Shown here piece after piece: positions 47,683-60,567 of a stretch of 64,000 bases of DNA. Position numbers and translations under genes: made by a program. The number at the start of each line of letters is the position of its first letter. Positions within the stretch are counted from its first letter, which is position 1. The DNA is taken from NCBI GenBank assembly GCA_920105625.2, contig OV050031.1, forward strand, positions 74,409,995 through 74,473,994, in the 5' to 3' direction. The notes below the pieces were generated by a model. It ran no database searches, had not been told where the DNA came from, and worked only from the letters and a program-made list of their open reading frames with translations. This DNA is from Clusia tigrina (lineage: Eukaryota > Arthropoda > Insecta > Diptera > Clusiidae).

Positions 47683-49750
47683 GACGGTGTCTCTGTAAGT
47701 GTTTCAGTCGCTGCCGCTGTCGTTTGGGGGACCGGCTTTCTTCTCTATGCTTATATCTACCCCGATCTGCCTTAGTCGGCGTCGCAGCCACTGTCAGCGT
47801 CCTAGTAGGCGTCTCAGTCGCTGCCGCTGTCGATTGGGGTTCTGCTGCCGTCTCAATACCTATATCTACCCCTATCTGCCTCAATCGGCATTTCAGTCGG
47901 CGTCGCAGTCTCTGTCAGCATTTCTGTAGGTCTATCAGTCGCTGCCGCTATCGAATGGGGGATCTGCTGCCTTCTCTATGCCTATATCTACAGCGATCTG
48001 CCTCAGTCGGCGTCTCAGCCGGCGTAGCAGCCTCTGTCAGCGTCTTTGTAGGCGTCTCAGTCGTTGCCACTGTCGATTGGGGGTCTGCTGCCTTCTCTAT
48101 GCCTATATCTAACCCTATCTGCCTCAGTCGGCGTCGCAGCCTCTGACGGTGTCTCTGTAAGTGTTTCAGTCGCTGCCGCTGTCGTTTGGGGGGTCTGCTG
48201 CCTTTTTTCTGCCAGTATCTTTCCCTATGTGCTTCAGTCGGCATCTCAGTCGGCGTCGCAGCCTCTGTCAACGTATCTGTAGGCGTCTCAGGCGCTGCCC
48301 CTGTCGATTGGGGGTTCTGCTGTCTTCTCTATGCCTATATCTACCCCGATCTGCCTTAGTCGGCGTCGCAGCCTCTGTCAGCTTCCCTGTAGGCGTCTCA
48401 GCCGCTGCCGCTGTCGATTGGGGGTCTGTTACCTTCACTATGCCTATATCTACCCCGATCTGCCTCAGTCGGCGTTGCAGCCTCTGTCAGCTTCCCTGTA
48501 GGCGTCTCAGGCGCTGCCGCTGTCGATTGGGGGTCTGCTACCTTCTCTATACCTATATCTACACCTATCTGCCTCAGTCGGCATTTCAGTTGGCGTCGCA
48601 GCCTCTGTCAGCGTTTTTGTAGGCCTCTCAGTCACTGCCGCTGTCGATTAGGGGATCTGCTGCCATCTCTGTGCCTATATCTAACCCTATCTGCCTCTGT
48701 CAGCGTCGCAGCCTCTGACGGTGTCTCTGTAAGTGTTTCAGTCGCTGCCGCTGTCGTTTGGGGGACCTGCTTTCTTCTCTATGCTTATATCTACCCCGAT
48801 CTGCCTTAGTCGGCGTCGCAGCCACTGTCAGCGTCTTAGTAGGCGTCTCAGTCGCTGCCGTTGTCGATTGGGGTTCTGCTGCCGTCTCAATACCTATATC
48901 TACCCCTATCTGCCTCAATCGGCATTTCAGTCGGCGTCGCAGTCTCTGTCAGCGTTTCTGTAGGTCTATCAGTCGCTGCCGCTATCGAATGGGGGATCTG
49001 CTGCCTTCTCTATGCCTATATCTACAGCGATCTGCCTCAGTCGGCGTCTCAGCCGGCGTAGCAGCCTCTGTCAGCGTCTTTGTAGGCGTCTCAGTCGTTG
49101 CCACTGTCGATTGGGGGTCTGCTGCCTTCTCTATGCCTATATCTAACCCTATCTGCCTCAGTCGGCGTCGCAGCCTCTGACGGTGTCTCTGTAAGTGTTT
49201 CAGTCGCTGCCGCTGTCGTTTGGGGGGTCTGCTGCCATTTTTCTGCCAGTATCTTTCCCTATGTGCTTCAGTCGGCATCTCAGTCGGCGTCGCAGCCTCT
49301 GTCAACGTATCTGTAGGCGTCTCAGGCGCTGCCGCTGTCGATTGGGGGTTCTGCTGTCTTCTCTATGCCTATATCTACCCCGATCTGCCTCAGTCGGCGT
49401 CGCAGCCTCTGTCAGCGTCCCTGTCGGCGTGTCAGTCGCTGCCGCTGTCGATTGGGGATCTGCTGTCTTCACTATGCCTATATCTACCCCGATCTGCCTC
49501 AGTCGGCGTCGCAGCCTCTGTCAGCTTCCCTGTAGGCGTCTCAGCCGCTGCCGCTGTCGATTGGGGGTCTGCTACCTTCTCTATACCTATATCTACCCCT
49601 ATCTGCCTCAGTCGGCATCTCAGTCGGCGTCGCAGCCTCTGTCAGCGTTTCTGTAGGCCTCTCAGTCGCTGCCGCTGTCGATTGAGGGATCTGCTGCCTT
49701 CTCTGTGCCTATATCTAACCCTATCTGCCTCAGTCGGCGTCGCAGCCTCT
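47683..49750 (+). repeat. 1034-bp tandem duplication, two copies
   Basis: Bases 47683-48716 are repeated at 48717-49750 with a constant offset of 1034 bp. Each copy has nine to ten monomers with the same variants in the same order: GACGGTGTCTCTGTAAGTG, GTCGTTTGGGGGACC, GGTTCTGCTGCCGTCTC, GCCGGCGTAGCAGCC, and TTTTTTCTGCCAGTATC or ATTTTTCTGCCAGTATC. Differences are single substitutions, such as GGGACCGGC near 47728 against GGGACCTGC near 48762. Confidence 0.88.
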
Positions 49751-52122
49751 CTCAGCGTCTCTGTAAGTGTCTCAGTCGCTGCCGCTGTCGATTGGGGGGG
49801 TCTGCTACTTTCTCTATGCCAATATCAATCTGCCTCAGTCGGCATTTCAGTCGGCGTCGCAGCCTTTGTCAGCGTTTCTGTAGGCCTCTCAGTCGCTGCC
49901 GCTGTCGATTGGCGGGGTTTGCTGCCTTCTCTATGCCTATATCTACCCCCATCTGCTTCAGTCGGTGTCTCAGTCGGCGTCGCAGCCTCCGTCAGCGTCT
50001 CTGTAAGTGTCTCAGTCGCTGCTGCTGTCGGTTGGGGGGGTCTGCTATGCCAATTTCCACCCATATCTGCCTCAGTCGGCGTCGTAGCCTCTGTCAGCAT
50101 CCTTGTAGGCGTCTCAGTCGCTGCCGCTGTCGGTTGGGGGGTCTGCTGCCTTCTCTATGCCTATATATACCCCCATCTGCCTCAGTTGGCGTCTCAGTCG
50201 GTGTCACAGCCTTTGTCAGCGTCTCTGTAGGTGTCTCAGTCGCTGCCGCTGTCGATTGGGTCGTCTGCTGCCTTCTCTATCTGCCTCAGTCGGCGTGGTA
50301 GCCTCTGTCAGCGTCTCTGTAGATGTCTCAGTAGCTGTCGCTGTCGATCAGCTGGTCTTCAGCTTTCTCTATACCTATATCTACCCCTATCTGCCTCAGT
50401 CGGCGTCGCAGCCTCTGTCAGCGTATCTGTAGCTGCCGCTGTCGATTGAGGGTCTGCTGCCTTCTTTGTGCCTATATCTATCCCTATCTGCCTCAGTCGG
50501 CGTCTCAGTCGGCGTCGCAAGCCTCTTTCAGAGTCCCTGTAGGCGTCTCAGTCGCTGCTGCTGTCGATTGGGGGACCTGCTGTCTTCTCTATGCCTATAT
50601 CTACCCCGATCTGCCTCAGTCGGTATTTCAGTTGGCGTCGCAGCCTCTGTCAGCGTTTCTGTAGGCCTCTCAGTCGCTGCCGCTGTCGATTAGGGGATCT
50701 GCTGCCTTCTCTGTGCCTATATCTAACCCTATCTGCCTCTGTCAGCGTCTCTGTAAGTGTCTCAGTCGCTGCCGCTGTCGATTGGGGGATCTGCTGTCTT
50801 CTCTATGCCTATATCTACCCCGATCTGCCTCAGTCGGCGTCGCAGCCCCTGTCAGCGTCCCTGTAGGCGTCTCAGTCGCTTCCGCTATCGATTGGGGATC
50901 TGCTGTCTTCACTATGCCTATATCTACCCCGATCTGCCTCAGTCGGCGTCGCAGCCTCTGTCAGCTTCCCTGTAGGCGTCTCAGCCGCTGCCGCTGTCGA
51001 TTGGGGGTCTGCTACCTTCTCTATACCTATATCTACCCCTATCTGCCTCAGTCGGCATTTCAGTCGGCGTCGCAGCCTCTGTCAGCGTTTCTGTAGGCCT
51101 CTCAGTCGCTGCCGCTGTCGATTGGGGGATCTGCTGCCTTCTCTGTGCCTATATCTAACCCTATCTGCCTCAGTCGGCGTCGCAGCCTCTGTCAGCGTCT
51201 CTGTAAGTGTCTCAGTCGCTGCCGCTGTCGATTGGGGGGGTCTGCTACTTTCTCTATGCCAATATCAATCTGCCTCAGTCGGCATTTCAGTCGGCGTCGC
51301 AGCCTCTGTCAGCGTTTCTGTAGGCCTCTCAGTCGCTGCCGCTGTCGATTGGGGGGTCTGCTGCCTTCTCTATGCCTATATCTACCCCCATCTGCCTCAG
51401 TCGGCATCTCAGTCGGTGTCACAGCCTCTGTCAGCGTTTCTGCAGGCCTCTCAGTAGCTGCCGCTGTCGATTGGGTAGTCTGCTGCCTTCTCTATACCTG
51501 TATCTACTCCTATCTTCCTCAGTCGGCGTCGCAGCCTCTGTCAGCGTCTCTGTAGGTGTCTCAGTCGCTGCCGCTGTCGATTCGGGGGTCTGCTGCTTTC
51601 TCTATGCTTATATCTACCCCTATCTGCCTCAGTCGGCGTCTCAATCGGCGTCTCAGTCGGCGTCGAAGCCGCTGTCAGCGTCTCTGTAGGTGTCTCAGTC
51701 GCTGCCGCTGTCGATTGGGTGGTCTTCTGCCTTCTCTATACCTATATCTACCCCTATCTGCCTCAGTCGCCGTCGCAGCCTCTGTCAGCGTCTCAGTAGC
51801 TGCCGCTGTCGATTAGGGGTCTGCTGCCTTCTTTGTGCCTATATCTTCCCCTATCTGCCTCAGTCGGCATCTCAGTCGGCGTCGCAGCCTCTGTCAGCGT
51901 CCCTGCAGGCGTCTCAGTCGCTGCCGCTGTCGATTGGGGGTCTGCTGCATTCTCTATACCTATATCTACCACTATCTGCCTCAGTCGGCATTTCAGTCGG
52001 CGTCGCAGCCTCTGTCAGCGTTTCTGTAGGCCTCTCAGTCGTTGCCACTGTCGATGGGGGGTCTGCTGCCTTCTCTATGCCTATATCTAACCCTATCTGC
52101 CTCAGTCGGCGTCGCAGCCTCT
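49179..52122 (+). repeat. Higher-order block T, copy 1 (~2.94 kb)
   Basis: Begins at the GACGGTGTCTC marker monomer and overlaps the right end of the 1034-bp duplication. It contains two shortened marker units with ATATCAATCTGCC (~49820 and ~51260), a unit with an 8-bp deletion (GGTCTGCTATGCCAATTTCC, ~50040), a unit with a further deletion (TTCTCTATCTGCCTCAG, ~50273) and the GTCGCAAGCCTCTTTCAG unit (~50513). Confidence 0.84.
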
Positions 52123-55100
52123 GACGGTGTCTCTGTAAGTGTTTCAGTCGCTGCCGCTGTCGTTTGGGGGGTCTGCTGCCTTTTTTCTGCCAGTATCTTT
52201 CCCTATGTGCTTCAGTCGGCATCTCAGTCGGCGTCGCAGCCTCTGTCAACGTATCTGTAGGCGTCTCAGGCGCTGCCGCTGTCGATTGGGGGTTCTGCTG
52301 TCTTCTCTATGCCTATATCTACCCCGATCTGCCTCAGTCGACGTCGCAGCCTCTGTCAGCGTCCCTGTAGGCGTCTCAGTCGCTGCCGCTGTCGATTGGG
52401 GATCTGCTGTCTTCACTATGCCTATATCTACCCCGATCTGCCTCAGTCGGCGTCGCAGCCTCTGTCAGCTTCCCTGTAGGCGTCTCAGCCGCTGCCGCTG
52501 TCGATTGGGGGTCTGCCACCTTCTCTATACCTATATCTACCCCTATCTGCCTCAGTCAGCATCTCAGTCGGCGTCGCAGCCTCTGTCAGCGTTTCTGTAG
52601 GCCTCTCAGTCGCTGCCGCTGTCGATTGAGGGATCTGCTGCCTTCTCTGTGCCTATATCTAACCCTATCTGCCTCAGTCGGCGTCGCAGCCTCTCTCAGC
52701 GTCTCTGTAAGTGTCTCAGTCGCTGCCGCTGTCGATTGGGGGGGGGGGTCTGCTACTTTCTCTATGCCAATATCAATCTGCCTCAGTCGGCATTTCAGTC
52801 GGCGTCGCAGCCTCTGTCAGCGTTTCTGTAGGCCTCTCAGTCGTTGCCGCTGTCGATTGGCGGGGTCTGCTGCCTTCTCTATGCCTATATCTACCCCCAT
52901 CTGCTTCAGTCGGTGTCTCAGTCAGCGTCGCAGCCTCTGTCAGCGTCTCTGTAAGTGTCTCAGTCGCTGCTGCTGTCGGTTGGGGGGGGTCTGCTATGCC
53001 AATTTCCACCCATATCTGCCTCAGTCAGCGTCGTAGCCTCTGTCAGCATCCTTGTAGGCGTCTCAGTCGCTGCCGCTGTCGGTTGGGGGGTCTGCTGCCT
53101 TCTCTATGCCTATACCTACCCCCATCTGCCTCAGTCGGAGTCTCAGTCGGTGTCACAGCCTTTGTCAGCGTCTCTGTAGGTGTCTCAGTCGCTGCCGCTG
53201 TCGATTGGGTGGTCTGCTGCCTTCTCTATGCCAATATCTACCTCTATCTGCCTCAGTCGGCGTCGCAGCCTCTGTCAGCGTCTCTGTAGATGTCTCAGTA
53301 GCTGTCGCTGTCGATTAGCTGGTCTTCAGCTTTCTCTATACCTATATCTACCCCTATCTGCCTCAGTCGGCGTCGCAGCCTCTGAAAGCGTATCTGTAGC
53401 TGCCGCTGTCGATTGAGGGTCTGCTGCCTTCTTTGTGCCTATATCTATCCCTATCTGCCTCAGTCGGCGTCTCAGTCGGCGTCGCAGCCTCTGTCAGCTT
53501 CCCTGTAGGCGTCTCAGGCGCTGCCGCTGTCGATTGGGGGGTCTACTGCCTTCTCTATACCTATATCTACCCCTATTTGCCTCAGTCGGCATTTCAGTTG
53601 GCGTCGCAGCCTCTGTCAGCGTTTCTGTAGGCCTCTCAGTCGCTGCCGCTGTCGATTAGGGGATCTGCTGCCTTCTCTGTGCCTATATCTAACCCTATCT
53701 GCCTCTGTCAGCATCTCTGTAAGTGTCTCAGTCGCTGCCGCTGTCGATTGGGGGGGTCTGCTGCCTTCTCTATGCCAATATCTATCCCTATCTGCCTCAG
53801 TCGGCGTCGCAGGCTTTGTCAGCGTCTCTGTAGGTGTCTCAGTCGCTGTCGCTGTCGATTAGGTGGCCTTCAGCCTTCTCCATACCTATATCTACCCCAA
53901 TCTGCCTCAGTCGGCGTTGCAGCCTCTGTCAGCGTATCTGTAGGTGTCTCAGTCACTGCCGCTGTCGATTGGGGGATTTGCTGCCTTCTCTATGCCTATA
54001 TCTACCCCTATCTGCCTCAGTCGGCGTTTCAGTCGGCGTCGCAGCCTCTGTCAGCGTCCTAGTAGGCGTCTCTGTCGCTGCCGCTGTCGATTGGGGGGTC
54101 TGCTGCCTTCTCTATACCTATATCTACCCCTATCTGCCTCAGTCGGCATTTCAGTCGGCGTCGCAGCCTCTGTCAGCATCTCTGTAGGTGTCTTAATCGC
54201 TGCCGCTGTCGATTGGGTAGTCTGCTGCCTTCTCTATGCCAATATCTACCCCTATCTGCCTCAGTCGGCGTCGCAGCCTCTGTCAGCGTCTCTGTAGGTG
54301 TCTCAGTCGCTGTCGCTGTCGATTAGGTGGTCTTCAGCCTTCTCTATACCTATATCTACCCCTATCTGCCTCAGTCGGCGTCGCAGCCTCTGTCAGCGTA
54401 TCTGTAGCTGCCGCTGTCGATTGAGGGTCTGCTGCCTTCTTTGTGCCTATATCTATCCCTATCTGCCTCAGTCGGCATCTCAGTCGGCGTCGCAGCCTCT
54501 GTCAGCATCTCTGTAGGTGTCTCAGTCGCTGCCGCTGTCGATTGGGTGGTCTGCTGCCTTCCCTATGCCAATATCTACCCCTATCTGCCTCAGTCGGCGT
54601 CTCAGTCACCGTCGCAGCCTCTGTCAGCGTCTCTGTAGGGGTCTCAGTCGCTGTCGCTGTCGATTAGGTGGCCTTCAGCCTTCTCCATACCTATATCTAC
54701 CCCTATCTGCCTCAGTCGGCGTCGCGGCCTCTGTCAGCGTTTCTGTAGGCCTCTCAGTAGCTGCCGCTGTCGATTGGGTAGTCTGCTGCCTTCTCTATAC
54801 CTGTATCTATCTCCCCCATTCGGCGTCGCAGCCTCTGTCAGCATTTCTGTAGGCATCTCAGTCGCTGCCGCTGTCGATTCGGGGGTCTGCTGCTTTCTCT
54901 ATGCTTATATCTACCCCTATCTGCCTCAGTCGGCGTCTCAATCGGCGTCTCAGTCGGCGTCGAAGCCGCTGTCAGCGTCTCTGTAGGTGTCTCAGTCGCT
55001 GCCGCTGTCGATTGGGTGGTCTTCTGCCTTCTCTATACCTATATCTACCCCTATCTGCCTCAGTCGCCGTCGCAGCCTCTGTCAGCGTCTTTGTAGGCGT

Positions 55101-55310
55101 CTCAGTCATTGCCGCTGTCGATTGGGGGTCTGCTGCCTTCTCTATGCGTATATCTAACCCTATCTGCCTCAGTCGGCGTCTCAGTCGGCGTCGCAGCCTC
55201 TGTCAGCGTCCCTGCAGGCGTCTCAGTCGTTGCCACTGTCGATTGGGGGTCTGCTGCCTTCTCTATGCCTATATCTAACCCTATCTGCCTCAGTCGGCGT
55301 CGCAGCCTCT
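52123..55310 (+). repeat. Higher-order block T, copy 2 (~3.19 kb)
   Basis: Starts at the next GACGGTGTCTC marker, 2944 bp after copy 1. Monomer order follows copy 1 up to about 53200. In place of the deleted TTCTCTATCTGCC unit it has a full unit (TATGCCAATATCTACCTC, ~53227). It contains the longest G-tract noted in the window (11 G at 52738-52748). Confidence 0.84.
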
Positions 55311-58231
55311 GACGGTGTCTCTGTAAGTGTTTCAGTCGCTGCCGCTGTCGTTTGGGGGGTCTGCTGCCTTTTTTCTGCCAGTATCTTTCCCTATGTGCTT
55401 CAGTCGGCATCTCAGTCGGCGTCGCAGCCTCTGTCAACGTATCTGTAGGCGTCTCAGGCGCTGCCGCTGTCGATTGGGGGTTCTGCTGTCTTCTCTATGC
55501 CTATATCTACCCCGATCTGCCTCAGTCGGCGTCGCAGCCTCTGTCAGCGTCCCTGTCGGCGTCTCAGTCGCTGCCGCTGTCGATTGGGGATCTGCTGTCT
55601 TCACTATGCCTATATCTACCCCTATCTGCCTCAGTCGGCATCTCAGTCGGCGTCGCAGCCTCTGTCAGCGTTTCTGTAGGCCTCTCAGTCGCTGCCGCTG
55701 TCGATTGGGGGTCTGCTACCTTCTCTATACCTATATCTAACCCTATCTGCCTCAGTCGGCGTCGCAGCCTCTCTCAGCGTCTCTGTAAGTGTCTCAGTCG
55801 CTGCCGCTGTCGATTGGGGGGGGTCTGCTACTTTCTCTATGCCAATATCAATCTGCCTCAGTCGGCATTTCAGTCGGCGTCGCAGCCTCTGTCAGCGTTT
55901 CTGTAGGCCTCTCAGTCGCTGCCGCTGTCGATTGGCGGGGTTTGCTGCCTTCTCTATGCCTATATCTACCCCCATCTGCTTCAGTCGGTGTCTCAGTCGG
56001 CGTCGCAGCCTCTGTCAGCGTCTCTGTAAGTGTCACAGTCGCTGCTGCTGTCGGTTGGGGGGGTCTGCTATGCCAATTTCCACCCATATCTGCCTCAGTC
56101 GGCGTCGTAGCCTCTGTCAGCATCCTTGTAGGCGTCTCAGTCGCTGCCGCTGTCGGTTGGGGGGTCTGCTGCCTTCTCTATGCCTATATATACCCCCATC
56201 TGCCTCAGTTGGCGTCTCAGTCGGTGTCACAGCCTTTGTCAGCGTCTCTGTAGGTGTCTCAGTCGCTGCCGCTGTCGATTGCGTCGTCTGCTGCCTTCTC
56301 TATCTGCCTCAGTCGGCGTCGCAGCCTCTGTCAGCGTCTCTGTAGATGTCTCAGTAGCTGTCGCTGTCGATCAGCTGGTCTTCAGCTTTCTCTATACCTA
56401 TATCTACCCCTATCTGCCTCAGTCGGCGTCGCAGCCTCTGTCAGCGTATCTGTAGCTGCCGCTGTCGATTGAGGGTCTGCTGCCTTCTTTGTGCCTATAT
56501 CTATCCCTATCTGCCTCAGTCGGCGTCTCAGTCGACGTCGCAAGCCTCTTTCAGAGTCCCTGTAGGCGTCTCAGTCGCTGCTGCTGTCGATTGGGGGACC
56601 TGCTGTCTTCTCTATGCCTATATCTACCCCGATCTGCCTCAGTCGGTATTTCAGTTGGCGTCGCAGCCTCTGTCAGCGTTTCTGTAGGCCTCTCAGTCGC
56701 TGCCGCTGTCGATTAGGGGATCTGCTGCCTTCTCTGTGCCTATATCTAACCCTATCTGCCTCTGTCAGCGTCTCTGTAAGTGTCTCAGTCGCTGCCGCTG
56801 TCGATTGGGGGATCTGCTGTCTTCTCTATGCCTATATCTACCCCGATCTGCCCCAGTCGGCGTCGCAGCCCCTGTCAGCGTCCCTGTAGGCGTCTCAGTC
56901 GCTTCCGCTATCGATTGGGGATCTGCTGTCTTCACTATGCCTATATCTACCCCGATCTGCCTCAGTCGGCGTCGCAGCCTCTGTCAGCTTCCCTGTAGGC
57001 GTCTGAGGCGCTGCCGCTGTCGATTGGGGGTCTGCTACCTTCTCTATACCTATATCTACCCCTATCTGCCTCAGTCGGCATTTCAGTTGGCGTCGCAGCC
57101 TCTGTCAGCGTTTCTGTAGGCCTCTCAGTCGCTGCCGCTGTCGATTAGGGGATCTGCTGCCATCTCTGTGCCTATATCTAACCCTATCTGCCTCTGTCAG
57201 CGTCTCTGTAAGTGTCTCAGTCGCTGCCGCTGTCGTTTGTGGGGGTCTGCTGCCTTCTCTATGCCAATATCTATCCCTATGTGCTTCAGTCGGCTTCGCA
57301 GCATCTGTAATCGTCTCTGTAGGCGTCTCAAGTGCTGCTGGTGTCAATTGGAGGGCCTGCTGCCTTCTCCATGCCAATATCTACCCATATCTGCCTCAGT
57401 CGGCGTCGTAGCCTCTGTCAGCGCCTCTGTAGGCGTCTCAGTCGCTGCCGCTGTCGATTGGGGGGTCAGCTGCCTTCTCTATGCCTATATCTACCCCCAT
57501 CTGCCTCAGTCGGCATCTCAGTCGGTGTCACAGCCTCTGTCAGCGTTTCTGCAGGCCTCTCAGTAGCTGTCGCTGTCGATTGGGTAGTCTGCTGCCTTCT
57601 CTATACCTGTATCTACTCCTATCTTCCTCAGTCGGCGTCGCAGCCTCTGTCAACGTTTCTGTAGGCATCTCAGTCGCTGCCGCTGTCGATTCGGGGGTCT
57701 GCTGCTTTCTCTATGCTTATATCTACCCCTATCTGCCTCAGTCGGCGTCTCAATCGGCGTCTCAGTCGGCGTCGAAGCCGCTGTCAGCGTCTCTGTAGGT
57801 GTCTCAGTCGCTGCCGCTGTCGATTGGGTGGTCTTCTGCCTTCTCTATACCTATATCTACCCCTATCTGCCTCAGTCGCCGTCGCAGCCTCTGTCAGCGT
57901 CTCAGTAGCTGCCACTGTCGATTAGGGGTCTGCTGCCTTCTTTGTGCCTATATCTTCCCCTATCTGCCTCAGTCGGCGTCTCAGTCGGCGTCGCAGCCTC
58001 TGTCAGCGTCCCTGCAGGCGTCTCAGTCGCTGCCGCTGTCGATTGGGGGTCTGCTGCATTCTCTATACCTATATCTACCACTATCTGCCTCAGTCGGCAT
58101 TTCAGTCGGCGTCGCAGCCTCTGTCAGCGTTTCTGTAGGCCTCTCAGTCGTTGCCACTGTCGATGGGGGGTCTGCTGCCTTCGCTATGCCTATATCTAAC
58201 ATTATCTGCCTCAGTCGGCGTCGCAGCCTCT
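55311..58231 (+). repeat. Higher-order block T, copy 3 (~2.92 kb)
   Basis: Starts 3188 bp after copy 2. Over 55848-56998 it matches copy 1 at a constant offset of 6023 bp, including the TTCTCTATCTGCC deletion (~56296) and GTCGCAAGCC (~56536). Over about 57481-58231 it matches 51372-52122 at 6109 bp. It is therefore closer to copy 1 than to its neighbour copy 2, giving a ~6-kb super-period. Confidence 0.84.
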
Positions 58232-60567
58232 GACGGTGTCTCTGTAAGTGTTTCAGTCGCTGCCGCTGTCGTTTGGGGGGTCTGCTGCCTTTTTTCTGCC
58301 AGTATCTTTCCCTATGTACTTCAGTCGGCATCTCAGTCGGCGTCGCAGCCTCTGTCAACGTATCTGTAGGCGTCTCAGGCGCTGCCGCTGTTGATTGGGG
58401 GTTCTGCTGTCTTCTCTATGCCTATATCTACCCCGATCTGCCTCAGTCGGCGTCGCAGCCTCTGTCAGCGTCCCTGTAGGCGTCTCAGTCGCTGCCGCTG
58501 TCGATTGGGTATCTGCTGTCTTCACTATGCCTATATCTACCCCGATCTGCCTCAGTCGGCGTCGCAGCCTCTGTCGGCGTCCCTGTAGGCGTCTCAGGTG
58601 CTGCCGCTGTCGATTGGGGTTCGGCTGCCTTCTCTATACCTATATCTACCCCTATCTGCCTCAGTCGGCATCTCAGTCGGCGTCGCAGCCTCTGTCAGCG
58701 TTTCTGTAGGCCTCTCAGTCGCTGCCGCTGTCGATTGCGGGATCTGCTGCCTTCTCTGTGCCTATATCTAACCCTATCTGCCTCAGTCGGCGTCGCAGCC
58801 TCTCTCAGCGTCTCTGTAAGTGTCTCAGTCGCTGCCGCTGTCGATTGGGGGGGGGGTCTGCTACTTTCTCTATGCCAATATCAATCTGCCTCAGTCGACA
58901 TTTCAGTCGGCGTCGCAGCCTCTGTCAGCGTTTCTGTAGGCGTCTCAGCCGCTGCCGCTGTCGATTGGGGGTCTGCTGCCTTCTCTATACCTATATCTAC
59001 CCCTATCTGCCTCAGTCGGCGTCTCAGTCGGTGTCACAGCCTTTGTCAGCGTCTCTGTAGGTGTCTCAGTCGCTGCCGCTGTCGATTGGGTGGTCTGCTG
59101 CCTTCTCTATGCCAATATCTACCATTATCTGCCTCAGTCGGCGTCGCAGCCTCTGTCAGCGTCTCTGTAGATGTCTCAGTAGCTGTCGCTGTCGATTAGC
59201 TGATCTTCAGCTTTCTCTATACCTATATCTACCCCTATCTGCCTCAGTCGGCGTCGCAGCCTCTGTCAGCGTATCTGTAGCTGCCGCTGTCGATTGAGGG
59301 TCTGCTGCCTTCTTTGTGCCTATATCTATCCCTATCTGCCTCAGTCGGCGTTTCAGTCGGCGTCGCAAGCCTCTTTCAGAGTCCCTGTAGGCGTCTCAGT
59401 CGCTGCTGCTGTCGATTGGGGGACCTGCTGTCTTCTCTATGCCTATATCTATCCCGATCTGCCTCAGTCGGTATTTCAGTTGGCGTCGCAGCCTCTGTCA
59501 GCGTTTCTGTAGGCCTCTCAGTCGCTGCCGCTGTCGATTAGGGGATCTGCTGCCTTCTCTGTGCCTATATCTAACCCTATCTGCCTCTGTCAGCGTCTCT
59601 GTAAGTGTCTCAGTCGCTGCCGCTGTCGATTGGGGGATCTGCTGTCTTCTCTATGCCTATATCTACCCCGATCTGCCTCAGTCGGCGTCGCAGCCCCTGT
59701 CAGCGTCCCTGTAGGCGTCTCAGTCGCTTCCGCTATCGATTGGGAATCTGCTGTCTTCACTATGCCTATATCTACCCCGATCTGCCTCAGTCGGCGTCGC
59801 AGCCTCTGTCAGCTTCCCTGTAGGCGTCTCAGTCGCTGCCGCTGTCGGTTGGGGGGTCTGCTGCCTTCTCTATGCCTATATATTCCCCCATCTGCCTCAG
59901 TTGGCGTCTCAGTCGGTGTCACAGCCTTTGTCAGCGTCTCTGTAAGTGTCTCAGTCGCTGCCGTTGTCGATTGGGTGGTCTGCTGCCTTCTCTATGCCAA
60001 TATCTACCCCTATCTGCCTCAGTCGGCGTCTCAGTCGCCGTCGCAGCCTCTGTCAGCGTCTCTGTAGGGGTCTCAGTCGCTGTCGCTGTCGATTAGGTGG
60101 CCTTCAGCCTTCTCCATACCTATATCTACCCCTATCTGCCTCAGTTGGCGTTGCAGCCTCTATCAGCGTATCTGTAGGTGTCTCAGTCACTGCCGCTGTC
60201 GATTGGGGGATTTGCTGCCTTCTCTATGCCTATATCTACCCCTATCTGCCTCAGTCGGCGTCTCAGTCGGCGTCGCAGCCTCTGTCAGCGTCCTAGTAGG
60301 CGTCTCAGTCGCTGCCGCTGTCGATTGGGGGTCTGCTGCCTTCTCTATACCTATATCTACCCCTATCTGCCTCAGTCGGCATTTCAGTCGGCGTCGCAGC
60401 CTCTGTCAGCGTTTCTGTAGGCCTATCAGTCGCTGCCGGTGTCGAATGGGGGATCTGCTGCCTAATCTATGCCTATATCTACCCCGGTCTGCCTCAGTCG
60501 GCATCTCAGTCGGCGTCGCAGCCTCTATCGGCGTCCCTGTAAGTGTTTCAGTCGCTGCCGCTGTTGA
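58232..60567 (+). repeat. Higher-order block T, copy 4 (partial)
   Basis: Starts 2921 bp after copy 3 at the GACGGTGTCTC marker. It shares with copy 2 the undeleted unit near 59107, and with copies 1 and 3 the GTCGCAAGCCTCTTTCAG unit near 59363 (offset 8848 from copy 1). It gives way near 60568 to S-type units (TTTGCCAATATCTATTCC, then TATGTGCTTCAG). Confidence 0.8.
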
